20,330 nucleotides of DNA from Pavlovales sp. CCMP2436 (GCA_026770615.1 MU631371.1:115332-135661); one strand, 5' to 3'. Shown: positions 1 through 8,173, counted from the stretch's first letter. Translations and numbers: made by a program. Notes: generated by a model from the sequence alone, not told the origin.

Positions 1-47
1 CTCCCCACTTCGGCGTAGCGCGTAGGAGCCTGCGTCAGAGCGCTTAG

Positions 48-94
48 ATCAGCCTGACTTGAACTTGAAACGTACCGCCAGCCCGAACCCCCCT
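48..94 (+). repeat. Dispersed direct repeat, copy 1
   Basis: About 47 bp that recur at 1301-1345 in the same orientation with a few mismatches and a 2-bp gap. Shared blocks include ACCGCCAGCC and GAACCCCCCT. The identity of the element is unknown. It lies just left of the microsatellite and retroelement remnant. Confidence 0.6.
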
Positions 95-106
95 ACATTA
101 ATATAT

Positions 107-122
107 ACATACATACATACAT
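107..122. repeat. (ACAT)4 microsatellite, left flank of retroelement
   Basis: Four perfect ACAT units. The identical 16-bp tract recurs at 648-663, on the other side of the retroelement remnant. This is what a target-site duplication would look like if the element had inserted into an ACAT microsatellite, although simple expansion of a microsatellite can give the same picture. Confidence 0.7.
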
Positions 123-642
123 TCGGCTTCGCGCTGCCCGGCCCCCTCCCAAACGGCCCGAACGCCAGCATCGGCCCGATCGAGGCCAAGCTCAACACCG
201 TCAAGCCGATCCGCGGGATCGTCATCGGCGCTTTTGGTGAGGTCAGCGCCGACACGCTCTCGCTCGTCAAAGAAATCGCGGCGCAGGGAGGCCGCAAGAT
301 GTACGCGCTGATGGGCGTGGGTCTGCTGGAGGCGGCCGCGCGCATGAAGAAGCAGCTCATCGACACAATGGTACGATCGCAGCACGCGGCCATGCGCAGC
401 TGCTGCTCGCGCGCTTGAGCGCGCTGGCCCCGATCGCTGCCCAGCGTGGGAACACGATAAACAGCAACCAGCAGATCATCTCCCTAACCGCCCTTGCCCG
501 GGCACACTACCGGAGATCCATCGGCACGCGCGGTGGCGCCCAAGCCAGCGCAGCCGACTAAGGCACACAGCAGGCAATGGGCGACGCAGCGCTCAGACCA
601 GCACAACATTCAAGACAGTCAGACGCCAGCTTGAATCCCTAT
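123..642 (+). mobile_element. 5'-truncated retroelement remnant (3' end of ORF plus 3' UTR)
   Basis: Frame 2 reads through about residues 'IRGIVIGAFGEVSADTLSLV' (from about 210) to a stop at 418. A GAFGE.S motif of this kind occurs in the C-terminal region of proteins encoded by protist retroelements, as I recall it. Frame 1 then gives a plausible continuation (ARLSALAPIAAQ ... GGAQASAAD) that ends at the TAA at 559-561, so the coding region is broken by an indel at roughly 365-400. The last 115 bp (528-642) recur inverted at 20216-20330 with about four mismatches and no net indel, which marks ...GAATCCCTAT as the 3' end of the element. ACAT tracts on both sides suggest a short retroposed copy. 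The family assignment is inference; the repeat itself is directly visible. Confidence 0.55.
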
Positions 643-647
643 AACAA

Positions 648-663
648 ACATACATACATACAT
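648..663. repeat. (ACAT)4 microsatellite, right flank of retroelement
   Basis: Identical 16-bp tract to 107-122, six bases after the 3' end of the retroelement remnant. Candidate target-site duplication. Confidence 0.65.
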
Positions 664-739
664 ACGACTTAAGCTTGGCCCCGCGCCTGGCCCCTGCGCC
701 CGCACCCGCGCCCGTCCGCGCACCCGGCCGCGCGTCCAG

Positions 740-1035
740 CGTCAGCTTCAGCGCCACAAGCGGCAGCACAGCCGCGGGTAGGGGCAAGTCGACGATCATC
801 GAGTCGGGCGCCGAAGCGCCTGCTGCGGCAGGCGTATGCGCACGCTCGAGCCAAGAGCGAACCCTGCCTCGACTTCGAAGCTGACATTGTGCCAAAGTAA
901 CTAACTGGCGTTTTTTTTTCTTTTTTTTTCGAATAAACTTTTGACCGATTGTGACCGAAGATCCGTCAGATCTGACTTATTTTGACCGACAGTATGACCG
1001 AAGATTTTTGGAGGAAGACTTTCACACAGCTCTAC
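740..1035 (+). repeat. Dispersed repeat, copy 1 (inverted partner at 4026-4297)
   Basis: This segment matches the reverse complement of 4026-4297 over nearly its whole length. Shared blocks include GTCAGCTTCAGCGCCACAA, the stretch coding STIIES.AEAPAAAGVCAR, a pyrimidine/A-rich tract, and GACCGAAGATCCGTCAGATC followed by TTTTTGGAGGAAGACTTTC. Copy 1 has about 24 extra bases after CGCCACAAG, a short deletion near 852 that shifts the frame, and a TAA after the conserved FEADIVPK codons. Both copies look like decayed members of one repeat family with former coding capacity. The element class cannot be named from the sequence. Confidence 0.75.
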
Positions 1036-2133
1036 CGCAGGCGGAAGGACGCGGCCTTAACCGCACGAACCTCTCCAAGGCCATGGAGCCCCTGCCAACG
1101 GCCAGAACGGCGTCGCGGTAGTGTAATTATAAGTGTAAGCAACAAGCAATAGCCAACACCACTCACCAGCCTGGTTGGACTTCCAGGCAATGCACGCTGC
1201 CCCCGGGCCCCGGAATGATGAACGCTCCCCCGCCGATACACATTCCAAAGCTTAGCTCTGGTGCCGGACCGGGGGCACATAAATATAATATGGAGCTACA
1301 ATCAGCTCGACTTAAACTTGACACACCGCCAGCCAGAACCCCCCTTTCATTCACATAGCTAGCTTAACGGCCACATGTACGGCGGGGACCATGTGCGGCC
1401 CATAGTTAATAAAGTGATATTGTAATTTTGCCAGGGTATTTTTTGATATGTATTGTGGGTTCTGGCTTCGGTCACCCCCCCCAGCCCGCAAGTGGGGGAC
1501 GACCTTCCATAGCATTGCGAGCCTCCATGCTCGAGGCCAGAGCTCGCTCTAGGCTCGCTGGATTCGTCTCGGCGAGCTCTAAATTTGTGAATTCGTGTGC
1601 GTGGGGTAGTAAATCAGTAAATAACAAGGTGATCTTTTATGAAAAGGTGATCCGCCATGCTGAAATCGTTCACCAGCCCCCCTTGAACTTTTTAAATGCG
1701 AGTTTTCCGTATGTAATTTTTAAATATTTTTAAAAATGAATTGTTTGTATGTAATTTTAAGAGGTAAGTTACTTATTGGTGGCGTCGCTTTTTGAAAAGT
1801 TAGATTCGAATCTACTGCAGATGTATATATTTAAAATTTAACTGGCCAGGTTTCGTGACTGGCTTCGGGAAATTGCTATGAATGGTCGTGTGCTGGGGGT
1901 GTGTGACCTGAGCCATAGCCTACATGATCACTCACTTATTCTGATTGATCAGTATAATTTTATTTTTGTCAAATAATAACTACCTACTGTGTAACTATAA
2001 CTCAGAGTTACTGGTATAGGTGAATAACTAACTAACTATTTTTAATTATAATTCTATTTTAATTTATATTTTATAAATTCTGTAGTTTTTCTGTGTTTGT
2101 TGGCTGGAACTATTCGCGATGATCGCATACCGA
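1036..2133. other. Host intergenic DNA without a recognisable gene
   Basis: No open frame here looks like a real protein. The stretch includes the second copy of a 45-bp direct repeat (1301-1345), a C-rich stretch near 1476, and from about 1735 to 2105 an AT-rich island with many TAA/TTA runs that contrasts sharply with the GC-rich DNA on both sides. The island could be old inserted DNA, but I see no terminal repeats or target duplication around it. Confidence 0.5.
1301..1345 (+). repeat. Dispersed direct repeat, copy 2
   Basis: Second copy of the repeat at 48-94, same orientation, about 1.25 kb downstream, diverged by several substitutions and a 2-bp gap. Confidence 0.6.
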
Positions 2134-2752
2134 CTAGCTAGGCAGTGACTTGCAGGCCAAGTGGACACACCGACGGCTGAAGCGTTGACGGTACGAGCGC
2201 AGGACTTCCGCATTCGTATCTAGACCCTGAACCCCGTAGAGGAACTGCGCGGGGCCGCGCAAGACGGTCAGCGTGACCGTCGAGTTCGGCCGAGCCCGTG
2301 ATAGCGCCGAGCGCGGTGTTGAAGTCAAGGCCGAGCACCAGCATACCGTAAACACTCACCAGCTGGTTGCCCGGCTTGATGTCGGCGGCGGTCGTGGCGG
2401 CGGAGCCCGAGTCGACGAGCGCCTGGACGACTTTATCATAAGGCCGCCTTCCTCAGCTATCTCGCCTTGCGCCGCGCGCCGGCCTCGGCCGCGTCTCGGG
2501 CAGCTCCCACGGGAACTCGCCCGTCGCTAGCTCCGCGTCGAGCCGTTCGCGCGTGCGGGCGAAGACCTTGCCCTTGATGCCCTCCGCGCCTGAGAAGGAT
2601 ACTAGCGCTGCCTCGAGCGAACCGATGGCGTCGTTCAGCTCCCGGCACGCGTCCATGTAGGCCTCTTTGGCGGGTGCATCCTCCATGGAATGGGCGAGCA
2701 CGGTAGCAGAAACCGGTCTCGAGCGGCGCAGCGTGACTGGCTCTGCGCTCAC
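2134..2752 (-). pseudogene. Broken PDZ-domain protein gene
   Basis: On the minus strand, one frame codes VVQALVDSGSAA ... DIKPGNQLVSVYGMLVLGLD (about 2440-2330), a good match to the carboxylate-loop and middle part of a PDZ domain (DxGSAA, IKPGxxLVSVxG). The expected continuation, STVTLTVLRGPAQFLYG, lies in the next frame (about 2289-2235), so a one-base indel separates the two halves near 2290. Upstream, 2752-2453 is an open frame (MSAEPVTLRR ... ELPETRPRP) that could be a preceding exon or segment of the same gene. PDZ domains bind peptide C termini; here the domain cannot be made without a frame correction. An intron instead of an indel is possible, but the break is too tight to fit one. 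The gene is not recognised beyond the domain. Confidence 0.5.
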
Positions 2753-3144
2753 TGGCTTCGCTCGCCGACGCCGAGCTTGTCAGCGGCTCGACTGGCGGCT
2801 TGAGCTTGTAAAGGGCTTCAAAAACGGCTCGCTTTTTAAACCTGTGTTCTGCCCGAGATCGTAGGCCCTCTCTGGTCTCTCTGAGCTACGCCTGTGCCAC
2901 TTCTATGAAGTGGGCTTACTCTTGGCGTACCTGCACTTGGCGGGATTGCGCTTTGCGGGCTCGCGCTTAGCAGGGGCTCCGGGAAGTCCTGCTGTCCGGG
3001 TGCTCAGCCATGCTGAACTCCTTGCCGCCTCATCTTCATCGTTTGAATCAACGCTCGACAGACACGATGAACGACAGGGACTGCAAACTCGCGCCCGCGC
3101 TAGTAACTAACTTTCAAACACTCTGAACTAGTCCGCGAGAAAAA
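2753..3144. other. Upstream region of the ferredoxin gene; no gene seen
   Basis: No supported coding region. This stretch presumably contains the ferredoxin promoter and 5' UTR, but I see no convincing TATA box. A/G-rich bases (GAGAAAAA) directly precede the ATG at 3145. Confidence 0.4.
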
Positions 3145-3688
3145 ATGCGCGCGTCTTGCATCGCCTCGCGCTTCGCGCCGGCCGGCCGGGCGTTGCTGCT
3201 CGGCCGCGGCGTGGCGCCCACGCTGGGGCGCAGGCCCCTCGCGGGCGCGCCGTCACGTGCGCTCTCCGGGAAGGTGCCGATCACGTTTGTGGATAAGGAC
3301 GGCAGTGTGATTCTCGTGCAGGCGAGCGAGGGCAAGTCGCTCCTCGAAGTGGCGCACGAGAACGACATCGAGCTTGAGGGCGCGTGCGACGGCTCGCTCG
3401 CGTGCTCAACGTGCCACCTAATTCTCGACGAGCAGACCTTCGCCAAGCTCAAGGCGCCCGAGGAGGAGGAGCTCGACATGCTTGATCTCGCATTCGACCT
3501 GCGGCCAACGTGCGCGCTGCTGCGCAAGCGCGCGTGCGGCTGAGCGACTCCTGCTTCTCACTGCTACCCCGCTCCCCTCCGCCCCCGCACCGCGCAGGTC
3601 CCGCCTCGGCTGCCAGGTGAAGGTGAAGCCTGAGCTCGCCGGCATGACCTGTACGCTGCCCGCCGGCTCCAACAACATGGAGGGGTAG
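3145..3688 (+). CDS. Mitochondrial-type [2Fe-2S] ferredoxin (adrenodoxin/Yah1-like), two exons
   Basis: Exons are 3145-3509 and 3598-3688, giving 151 residues. The first ~42 residues are rich in Arg, Ala, Leu and Gly with almost no acidic residues, as expected for a mitochondrial presequence; the mature part starts around VPITFVDKDG. Cluster ligands are C81, C87 and C90 (Cx5Cx2C) and C127, which lies 36 residues further on in exon 2 within SRLGC. Without splicing, exon 1 runs into a stop at 3541-3543 and loses the fourth ligand, which strongly supports the intron. The C terminus keeps the expected GMxxxLP segment. Proteins of this family carry electrons from a reductase to mitochondrial partners, including Fe-S cluster assembly. 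It appears intact and is the clearest host gene in the window. Its position between inverted repeats 740-1035 and 4026-4297 is probably incidental. Confidence 0.88.
3510..3597 (+). other. GT-AG spliceosomal intron in the ferredoxin gene
   Basis: The intron is 88 bp, begins GTGCGC and ends CGCGCAG after a C-rich pyrimidine tract (about 3548-3580). It interrupts codon 122 (AC|G, Thr) after its second base. Joining the exons restores the conserved PTSRLGC segment. It is the only intron I can support in the window. Confidence 0.85.
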
Positions 3689-4025
3689 CCACGCGGATCC
3701 GTCCGGCGCGCGCTTTAGCTGCCGGCGCGCCTAGTCCAGCCCGGCCGCGTGCATACTCTACAATTATATTGGAGGCCTGGCGAGCCGTTGTGCTCGGCTC
3801 CAGGGGCAGGCAGGATTAACTAACTACTGAGGATATAAATGTAGTTAAAATATTAATCTTTCATTTATTTCGCTCGAGACCCGTCATAGTCGGTTCATAA
3901 CGACGTCACTCTCGTGAGTGAATACGCCGTGCCCGCAGGTACCTCCAGCTGCGCCTGTGCGCTGAAGGCCCATCACTGACAAAACATTATATCGTTGAGT
4001 TGCCGAAGGTGCCCGAGTCCTCGCG

Positions 4026-4297
4026 AGAGCTGTGTGGAAGTCTTCCTCCAAAAATCTTCGGTCATACCATCGGTCAAAATAAGTCAAATCTGACGGATCT
4101 TCGGTCACAATTGGTCAAAATTTTATTTGAATAATAAAGAATAAAAAGCCAGCTAGTTGCTTTGGCACGATGTCAGCTTCGAAGTCGAGGCAGGGTTCGC
4201 TCTCCGGGTGGCTCGGGCGTGCGCATACGCCTGCCGCGGCAGGCGCTTCGGCGTCCGACTCGATGATCGTCGACTTGTGGCGCTGAAGCTGACACTG
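4026..4297 (-). repeat. Dispersed repeat, copy 2 (inverted partner of 740-1035)
   Basis: Reverse-complement copy of 740-1035. This copy keeps a longer open frame on the minus strand (about 4333-4115, including KSTIIESDAEAPAAAGVCAR and CLDFEADIVPK), where copy 1 is frameshifted, so it is closer to the ancestral coding state. CAA replaces the TAA that follows FEADIVPK in copy 1. Confidence 0.75.
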
Positions 4298-4427
4298 GCG
4301 TTCAACGCGGCTGGCGAGTTGAAGGACCACCATAGAGAGCCAGGACAGGCTTTAATTTGCCTGCGGCGCCTCCCGAATTGTCAGAATCCATCAGATTGGG
4401 CGGTGGGGTTCTTGCGGGGCTAGGTGT

Positions 4428-4562
4428 ATCTCGTTCGATCCTTAGGGTCGTGGTAGATCACGGTAGATCGCGGTCAATTCACGGTAGGTCTTGGTCGATT
4501 CTCGGTGGATCACGGTAGATCTCGGTCGATTCTCGGTAGATCACGGTAGATCGCGGTAGACC
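4428..4562. repeat. Degenerate CGGTAGATC/CGGTCGATT tandem repeat
   Basis: About a dozen imperfect units of roughly 10-11 bp built on CGGTAGATCA and CGGTCGATTCT, followed by a G-rich stretch (4570-4600). Simple minisatellite; the open frames across it are repeat artefacts. Confidence 0.8.
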
Positions 4563-4613
4563 GAAGAAGAGGAGGGGGGGGGAGGGGGGAGAGGGGGGGC
4601 CTAGGTGGCGGCC

Positions 4614-5085
4614 ACGAAGCAAATCGATTAAAGCCTGTCCCAGCGCTCGCGAAGCACGAGTTTGGTTTCGCGGCCCTCGGTGGCGGCTTGTGGCGGCTGG
4701 TGGCGGCTGGTGCGGCCGACGAAGCAATTCGATTAAAGCCTGTCCCAGCGCTCGCGAAGCACGAGTTTGGCTTCGCGGGGCCTCGGCGGCGCTTGTGGCG
4801 CTTGTGGCGGCTTGTGCGGCGGCTGGTGCGGCCGACGAAGCAATTCGATTAAAGCCTGTCCCAGCGCTCGCAAAGCACGAGTTTGGCTTCGCGGCCCTCG
4901 GCGGCGCTTGTGGCTGCTGGTGCGGCCGGTGGTGGCGGCTGGTGCGGCCGACGAAGCAATTCGATTAAAGCCTGTCCCAGCGCTCGGGAAGCACGAGTTT
5001 GGCTTCGCGGGGCCTTGGCGGCGCTTGTGGCGCTTGTGGCGGCTTGTGCGGCGGTCGGTGCGGCGGCCGGTGGTGGCGTGTGCTT
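4614..5085. repeat. Four-copy minisatellite, period 105-116 bp
   Basis: The block ACGAAGCAATTCGATTAAAG with the following GCCTGTCCCAGCGCTCG recurs at 4614, 4719, 4835 and 4951, giving spacings of 105, 116 and 116 bp. Each copy ends in a variable GGCGCTTGTGGC-type subrepeat, which explains the spacing difference. Long open frames over this stretch come from the repeat and not from a gene. Confidence 0.9.
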
Positions 5086-5107
5086 CGTAGCGGATGTCGC
5101 GATGTCG

Positions 5108-5144
5108 AAATCGGGAATGGGTGGGCGGGTGAAAATCGGGAATG
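5108..5144 (+). repeat. AAATCGGGAATG motif, left pair
   Basis: Two copies of AAATCGGGAATG at 5108-5119 and 5133-5144. A second pair lies at 5839-5850 and 5865-5876 (the last ends AAGG), so the pairs bracket the inverted repeat between them. Confidence 0.6.
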
Positions 5145-5160
5145 ATGGCGGCAGCGGTTA

Positions 5161-5272
5161 AGTGGGCATCGGCGCGATGTCGGCGATGTGGCTGATGTAG
5201 GTGATGTGGCGACGAAGGGCGATGTGGCGACGAAGGGCGATGTGGCCGATGTGGTCGATGTGGCCGATGTGG
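5161..5272. repeat. GATGTGGC-type tandem repeat
   Basis: Roughly ten imperfect units of GATGTGGCC or GATGTGGCGACGAAGGGC. Low-complexity DNA between host minisatellites and the viral transition zone. Confidence 0.75.
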
Positions 5273-5407
5273 GAAAAGGTGCGGCCTAGTTGGATTCTAA
5301 CGAGAACCGATGATGAAGCGATGTGGGTTCGACGTCTGCGCATCGTAGCTCGCGCGCGATCAAACATAATTTTTCGCACGACATTGCCGGTTGTAAAGGT
5401 ATTCAAA

Positions 5408-5650
5408 TGTGATCGCGTACCGAGAATCCCGCTCGCTCAAATATGACTCCTTTCAGGCATTTCCGAGTGTGTGCGCGAAGCAGAGAGAAAGGGTGGCAGA
5501 GCCCATGGAGAATTTATTCGTGTTTTTTATATTCCTGTGTAACATTCTTTTCTCTAAATTTATTTTAGTAGTTTATATAAACCCGCACGCATCAAGAAAA
5601 GGCCAAAAGGAGTCATTTTTGAGCGAGCAGGATTTCCGTGCGGCGATCAT
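5408..5650. repeat. Imperfect inverted repeat, ~55-bp arms, AT-rich spacer
   Basis: Bases 5408-5462 and the reverse complement of about 5593-5650 align well: both read GATCG...CGCTCGCTCAAAxATGACTCCTTT. The spacer of about 130 bp is AT-rich. Such a structure could be a MITE-like insertion, part of the left viral end, or an origin-proximal hairpin. No target duplication is obvious. Confidence 0.65.
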
Positions 5651-5705
5651 ATTTGAGTGAGCCTAGGGTCGACAAACTCGTGCAGGAAATCATATTTGAG
5701 CCGAT
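5431..5705. repeat. Four copies of TCATATTTGAGYGAGC-type motif
   Basis: Copies lie at 5431-5446 (minus orientation), 5613-5628, 5647-5662 and 5690-5705 (the last diverged at its end). A related AATTTGAGCGGGC occurs at about 6698, just after the nuclease gene. This is iteron-like spacing in the zone where the viral left end should be. Function unknown. Confidence 0.5.
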
Positions 5706-5838
5706 GATTTCACCGAGTTTATTTGCGAGTCACGTCGAGAAAACACGAGTATGCCGAGGTATGGACGACGCCGTATGTTGCGGTATGGAGGTCGGGCGGC
5801 GCCGCCATCGAAAAAATCTGTAAGTCTTCAGCCCGCTA

Positions 5839-5876
5839 AAATCGGGAATGGCTGGGGCCCGCAGAAATCGGGAAGG
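5839..5876 (+). repeat. AAATCGGGAATG motif, right pair
   Basis: Copies at 5839-5850 and 5865-5876 of the motif also found at 5108 and 5133. It may reflect a local duplication or flank of an inserted segment. Confidence 0.55.
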
Positions 5877-5958
5877 GCTGGGGACCGGGGGGGTGCGCGA
5901 CAGAGGGTGCATGTTGCGGCATGGCGGTACGGGCGGCATGGGCGGCGAGCTGTCACGG

Positions 5959-5967
5959 AAATAAATA
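5959..5967 (+). promoter_or_regulatory. Candidate viral promoter element AAATAAATA (GIY-YIG gene)
   Basis: AAATAAATA 28 bp before the ATG at 5996. The same core occurs before three other plus-strand viral genes (9599, 10067, 10931). It would fit a TATA-like element. Inference from recurrence and position only. Confidence 0.4.
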
Positions 5968-5995
5968 CCCGGGTGGCTAACAAGAAAGAAGAAGG

Positions 5996-6682
5996 ATGAT
6001 GGAAGATTCAGTCGATCGCGCCACGCAAGTCGGGAGGGCACTCGCAAACGCAAACGTGAGCGGCAAACGGGTGAGCGGTATCTACATCATCTGGCCTGGA
6101 TGGAGCGAGGTCCCGTTCGTGAAACTTGGGTTGACAACAAACATCTTTTCGAGGGCGATGAATGGCTACAGCCACTACATGCCGCACGCTGCACCTGGCA
6201 ACTCCTTTGACCTGGTGGGATATCTGGTAGTCTCGCCATCGCTCGTCCGCGCCCGCGAGACACGTGTGCTCAACCTAGCTAGTGAACAAAACGGATGGGG
6301 GACTCCACCTCGAGACAAAGAATGGCGACGCTGGCTTGGAGCACCCGGAGACTTCCACGCGGCGATCGCCCAGTTGCTGGCAGCCTTAAGAACAGCAGTC
6401 GACGGATTATGGTACACGTTCGAGCGAGGAACCGGACGAATACTGAAGCAGGGTGGCTCGAACACATCACTCAACCAGGATTTGGTGTTACCGTTTATTC
6501 CAAACGTGCTCACCCGGAGTCTGTGGGGGCGCAACGTGCGTCAGGTAGGGAAGGTGCAGGTGATCGGACGCGGAGGTGGAGCCACTGTCGCAGGTGTTGA
6601 TAATGGAACTACGCGGAGATTCAGAGACGCTCGCATTCCCGAACCTCTATACCAGCTCACCTATAGGGGGCGCAATATTTGA
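5996..6682 (+). CDS. GIY-YIG family nuclease (T5orf172-like)
   Basis: The protein has 228 residues. The catalytic module lies at about 26-115: G28-I29-Y30 stands for GIY, V42-K43-L44-G45 for the YIG strand, R53 for the conserved Arg with Y58 after it, and E88 (RARETRVLN) for the metal-binding Glu. An EW pair at 109-110 (RDKEWRRW) resembles the EWF segment of T5orf172-type members. Such enzymes cut DNA with one metal ion; in PLVs and virophages they may act in mobility, recombination or competition. The C-terminal half (about 130-228) is not recognised. A second ATG lies directly after the first (5999), so the start is uncertain by one codon. The gene faces the major capsid gene tail to tail, with a G/T-rich tandem repeat between them. 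Confidence 0.75.
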   Translation: MMEDSVDRATQVGRALANANVSGKRVSGIYIIWPGWSEVPFVKLGLTTNIFSRAMNGYSHYMPHAAPGNSFDLVGYLVVSPSLVRARETRVLNLASEQNGWGTPPRDKEWRRWLGAPGDFHAAIAQLLAALRTAVDGLWYTFERGTGRILKQGGSNTSLNQDLVLPFIPNVLTRSLWGRNVRQVGKVQVIGRGGGATVAGVDNGTTRRFRDARIPEPLYQLTYRGRNI

Positions 6683-6768
6683 TATTTGTTTGAACAAAAT
6701 TTGAGCGGGCTACTGGAAATGGCACACTCGTGAACGCTAAATTACGGAAGTCTTGATGGAAGGATTGA

Positions 6769-6823
6769 GTCTTCGGGTATTCGTGGGTCTTCGTGGTCTT
6801 CGGGGGTCTTCGGGGGGTCTTGG
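6769..6823. repeat. GGGTCTTCG-type tandem repeat at a convergent gene junction
   Basis: Five or six imperfect units of GTCTTCGGG with growing G runs, between the stop of the nuclease gene (6682) and the stop of the capsid gene (6869). The other convergent junction (15301-15360) also carries a short tandem repeat. A role in ending transcription is possible but unproven. Confidence 0.7.
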
Positions 6824-6868
6824 ATGTTTTTTGATGTTTATTTGATATTAGGAAGGTAGACAGGTAGA

Positions 6869-8131
6869 CTAGGACTGGTAAGTGAGCAGGCCGTTCTGCG
6901 CGACCAGGACCTTTTCGTGCTGCACCCAGACGTCAACATACAAGGCAGGATTATCGCTAGCAATTTTGCTCTCAAAAATAACGTGTAACAGCTGCGTTGA
7001 AACACCGTCCGATAGTGATTCGGACTGTGGGAAAGCCTGCAGGACAAGAGCCACTGCGTAGCCACTATCAATGTACTGAGCCGCACTAACACTTGAGCGA
7101 GCAGCCGCGTCCGAAATGCCCCCTGAAAAAGCGCGTTGTACTTCCATTCTTGCTTCCGCTGCAGAATTGGTGCAATCTATCGGACTCTGTGGGATGACAT
7201 GGCTCCCGAGACGAAAACGGTAGTCAACCATTCCCGCCTTAGTCCGATGTGTTATCAACCTCCGACTATGCGGGGCTGCCACCGACGACTCCCGCAGAAT
7301 GATAAAAATATTGCAAGCACTCGAAACTCGAACGGGAATCTGCATGGATATGAAACCTAAATTTGCGGACACAGTCGATCTATAATGGCTAAAATCAAAA
7401 GTGGGTAACGTAATAACGCCCCCAAGACCGTCTATCATAGCTTTTTCCACTTCGCCCTGGATCCGAACCTCCGATATGTGGAGCTTCATGTTGCTCACTG
7501 TAACACTGGTTGTAGAAGCAGCTGCAGAGTCGAACGTTCCCCATTCGACATGGCTCGAAAGCTTGACTTCTAGTCGCAGTGACTCTTGAAGCTGGGAGAG
7601 AGGTAGAGCTTTCATGGCTAGAGAACCAAGCGGCGACATGAGGGGGAGAGCTACGGTGAGAGAGGAATTGGCAGGTATGGTGGCGCCTGCACGATCGTAA
7701 TAGGAATTCACGATCGATGTAGCATCGGTCCCTGTCACGTTGTAATCAGCGACCCCTCGAACAGTCCCCGATGACCGAAGTGAATCCAGGTCCGTTGTAA
7801 AGTCTTGCACCAGGGAAAATAGAGCACCATACTGGTCGATGCTGGAAATATGCTGGCTTCCAAAATACAGATCGAGACTTTGAAGGCAGGCTTGGGCACC
7901 ACCGTCCAGAACCATCGGACTGTCATTGTTGTTGTTGATGCTAAAACTTATCGAACACTGGGAGCCATCTAAATGCAAACCGGGGAGCCCGGCCTGGATG
8001 TCAAAAGTACCCTTCTGTCCTCCGGTAAGCGCAGCTGCCCTCGACGAACTCGTTAGATAGTGTTTAATCATCTCAGCGGGCGGAGCTAGTGGGCGTGGTT
8101 CATATCTATAAAAATCGGGTAGAGCTTCCAT
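6869..8131 (-). CDS. Major capsid protein, double jelly-roll (PLV type)
   Basis: The protein has 420 residues, starts with MEALPDFYRYEP and is rich in beta-strand-like segments with no signal or membrane helix. Features shared with PLV major capsid proteins are an early segment with hydrophobic alternation and small-residue turns (GLPGLHLDGSQCSISF), a QSLDLYFGSQHISSIDQYG block matching the 'E.I..Y..L' region (about 85-105), a middle LPLSQLQESLRLEVKLSS block, the VTVSNMKLHISEVRI strand (about 210-225), and an IPVRVSSACNIFIILRES block near 270 that resembles the conserved P.R..S segment before the second jelly roll. It would assemble as trimers forming the capsid shell. It is the last gene of a minus-strand cluster with 8244-8594 and 8641-9411, as expected for a virion module. 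The assignment rests on pattern recognition; a structure prediction would settle it. Confidence 0.8.
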   Translation of the reverse strand: MEALPDFYRYEPRPLAPPAEMIKHYLTSSSRAAALTGGQKGTFDIQAGLPGLHLDGSQCSISFSINNNNDSPMVLDGGAQACLQSLDLYFGSQHISSIDQYGALFSLVQDFTTDLDSLRSSGTVRGVADYNVTGTDATSIVNSYYDRAGATIPANSSLTVALPLMSPLGSLAMKALPLSQLQESLRLEVKLSSHVEWGTFDSAAASTTSVTVSNMKLHISEVRIQGEVEKAMIDGLGGVITLPTFDFSHYRSTVSANLGFISMQIPVRVSSACNIFIILRESSVAAPHSRRLITHRTKAGMVDYRFRLGSHVIPQSPIDCTNSAAEARMEVQRAFSGGISDAAARSSVSAAQYIDSGYAVALVLQAFPQSESLSDGVSTQLLHVIFESKIASDNPALYVDVWVQHEKVLVAQNGLLTYQS

Positions 8132-8173
8132 TTTTGAATTCTCAACGATGTATTGGTACCATCGATTTTTATT

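Noticed and set aside
593..895. Minus-strand Ala/Gly/Arg-rich open frames over the left repeat
   Set aside because: The composition follows GC-rich repeat DNA, and the conserved coding-like frame of this repeat is on the other strand.
1802..1813. AGATTCGAATCT, similar to a tRNA T-arm
   Set aside because: It is a simple palindrome; no acceptor stem, D-arm or anticodon arm can be drawn around it.
4690..5161. Several overlapping plus-strand open frames rich in Ala, Gly, Cys and Trp
   Set aside because: They are the translation of the four-copy minisatellite in different frames.
4428..5272. Regularly spaced repeats that could suggest a CRISPR array
   Set aside because: Units are contiguous and degenerate without unique spacers, and the host is eukaryotic.
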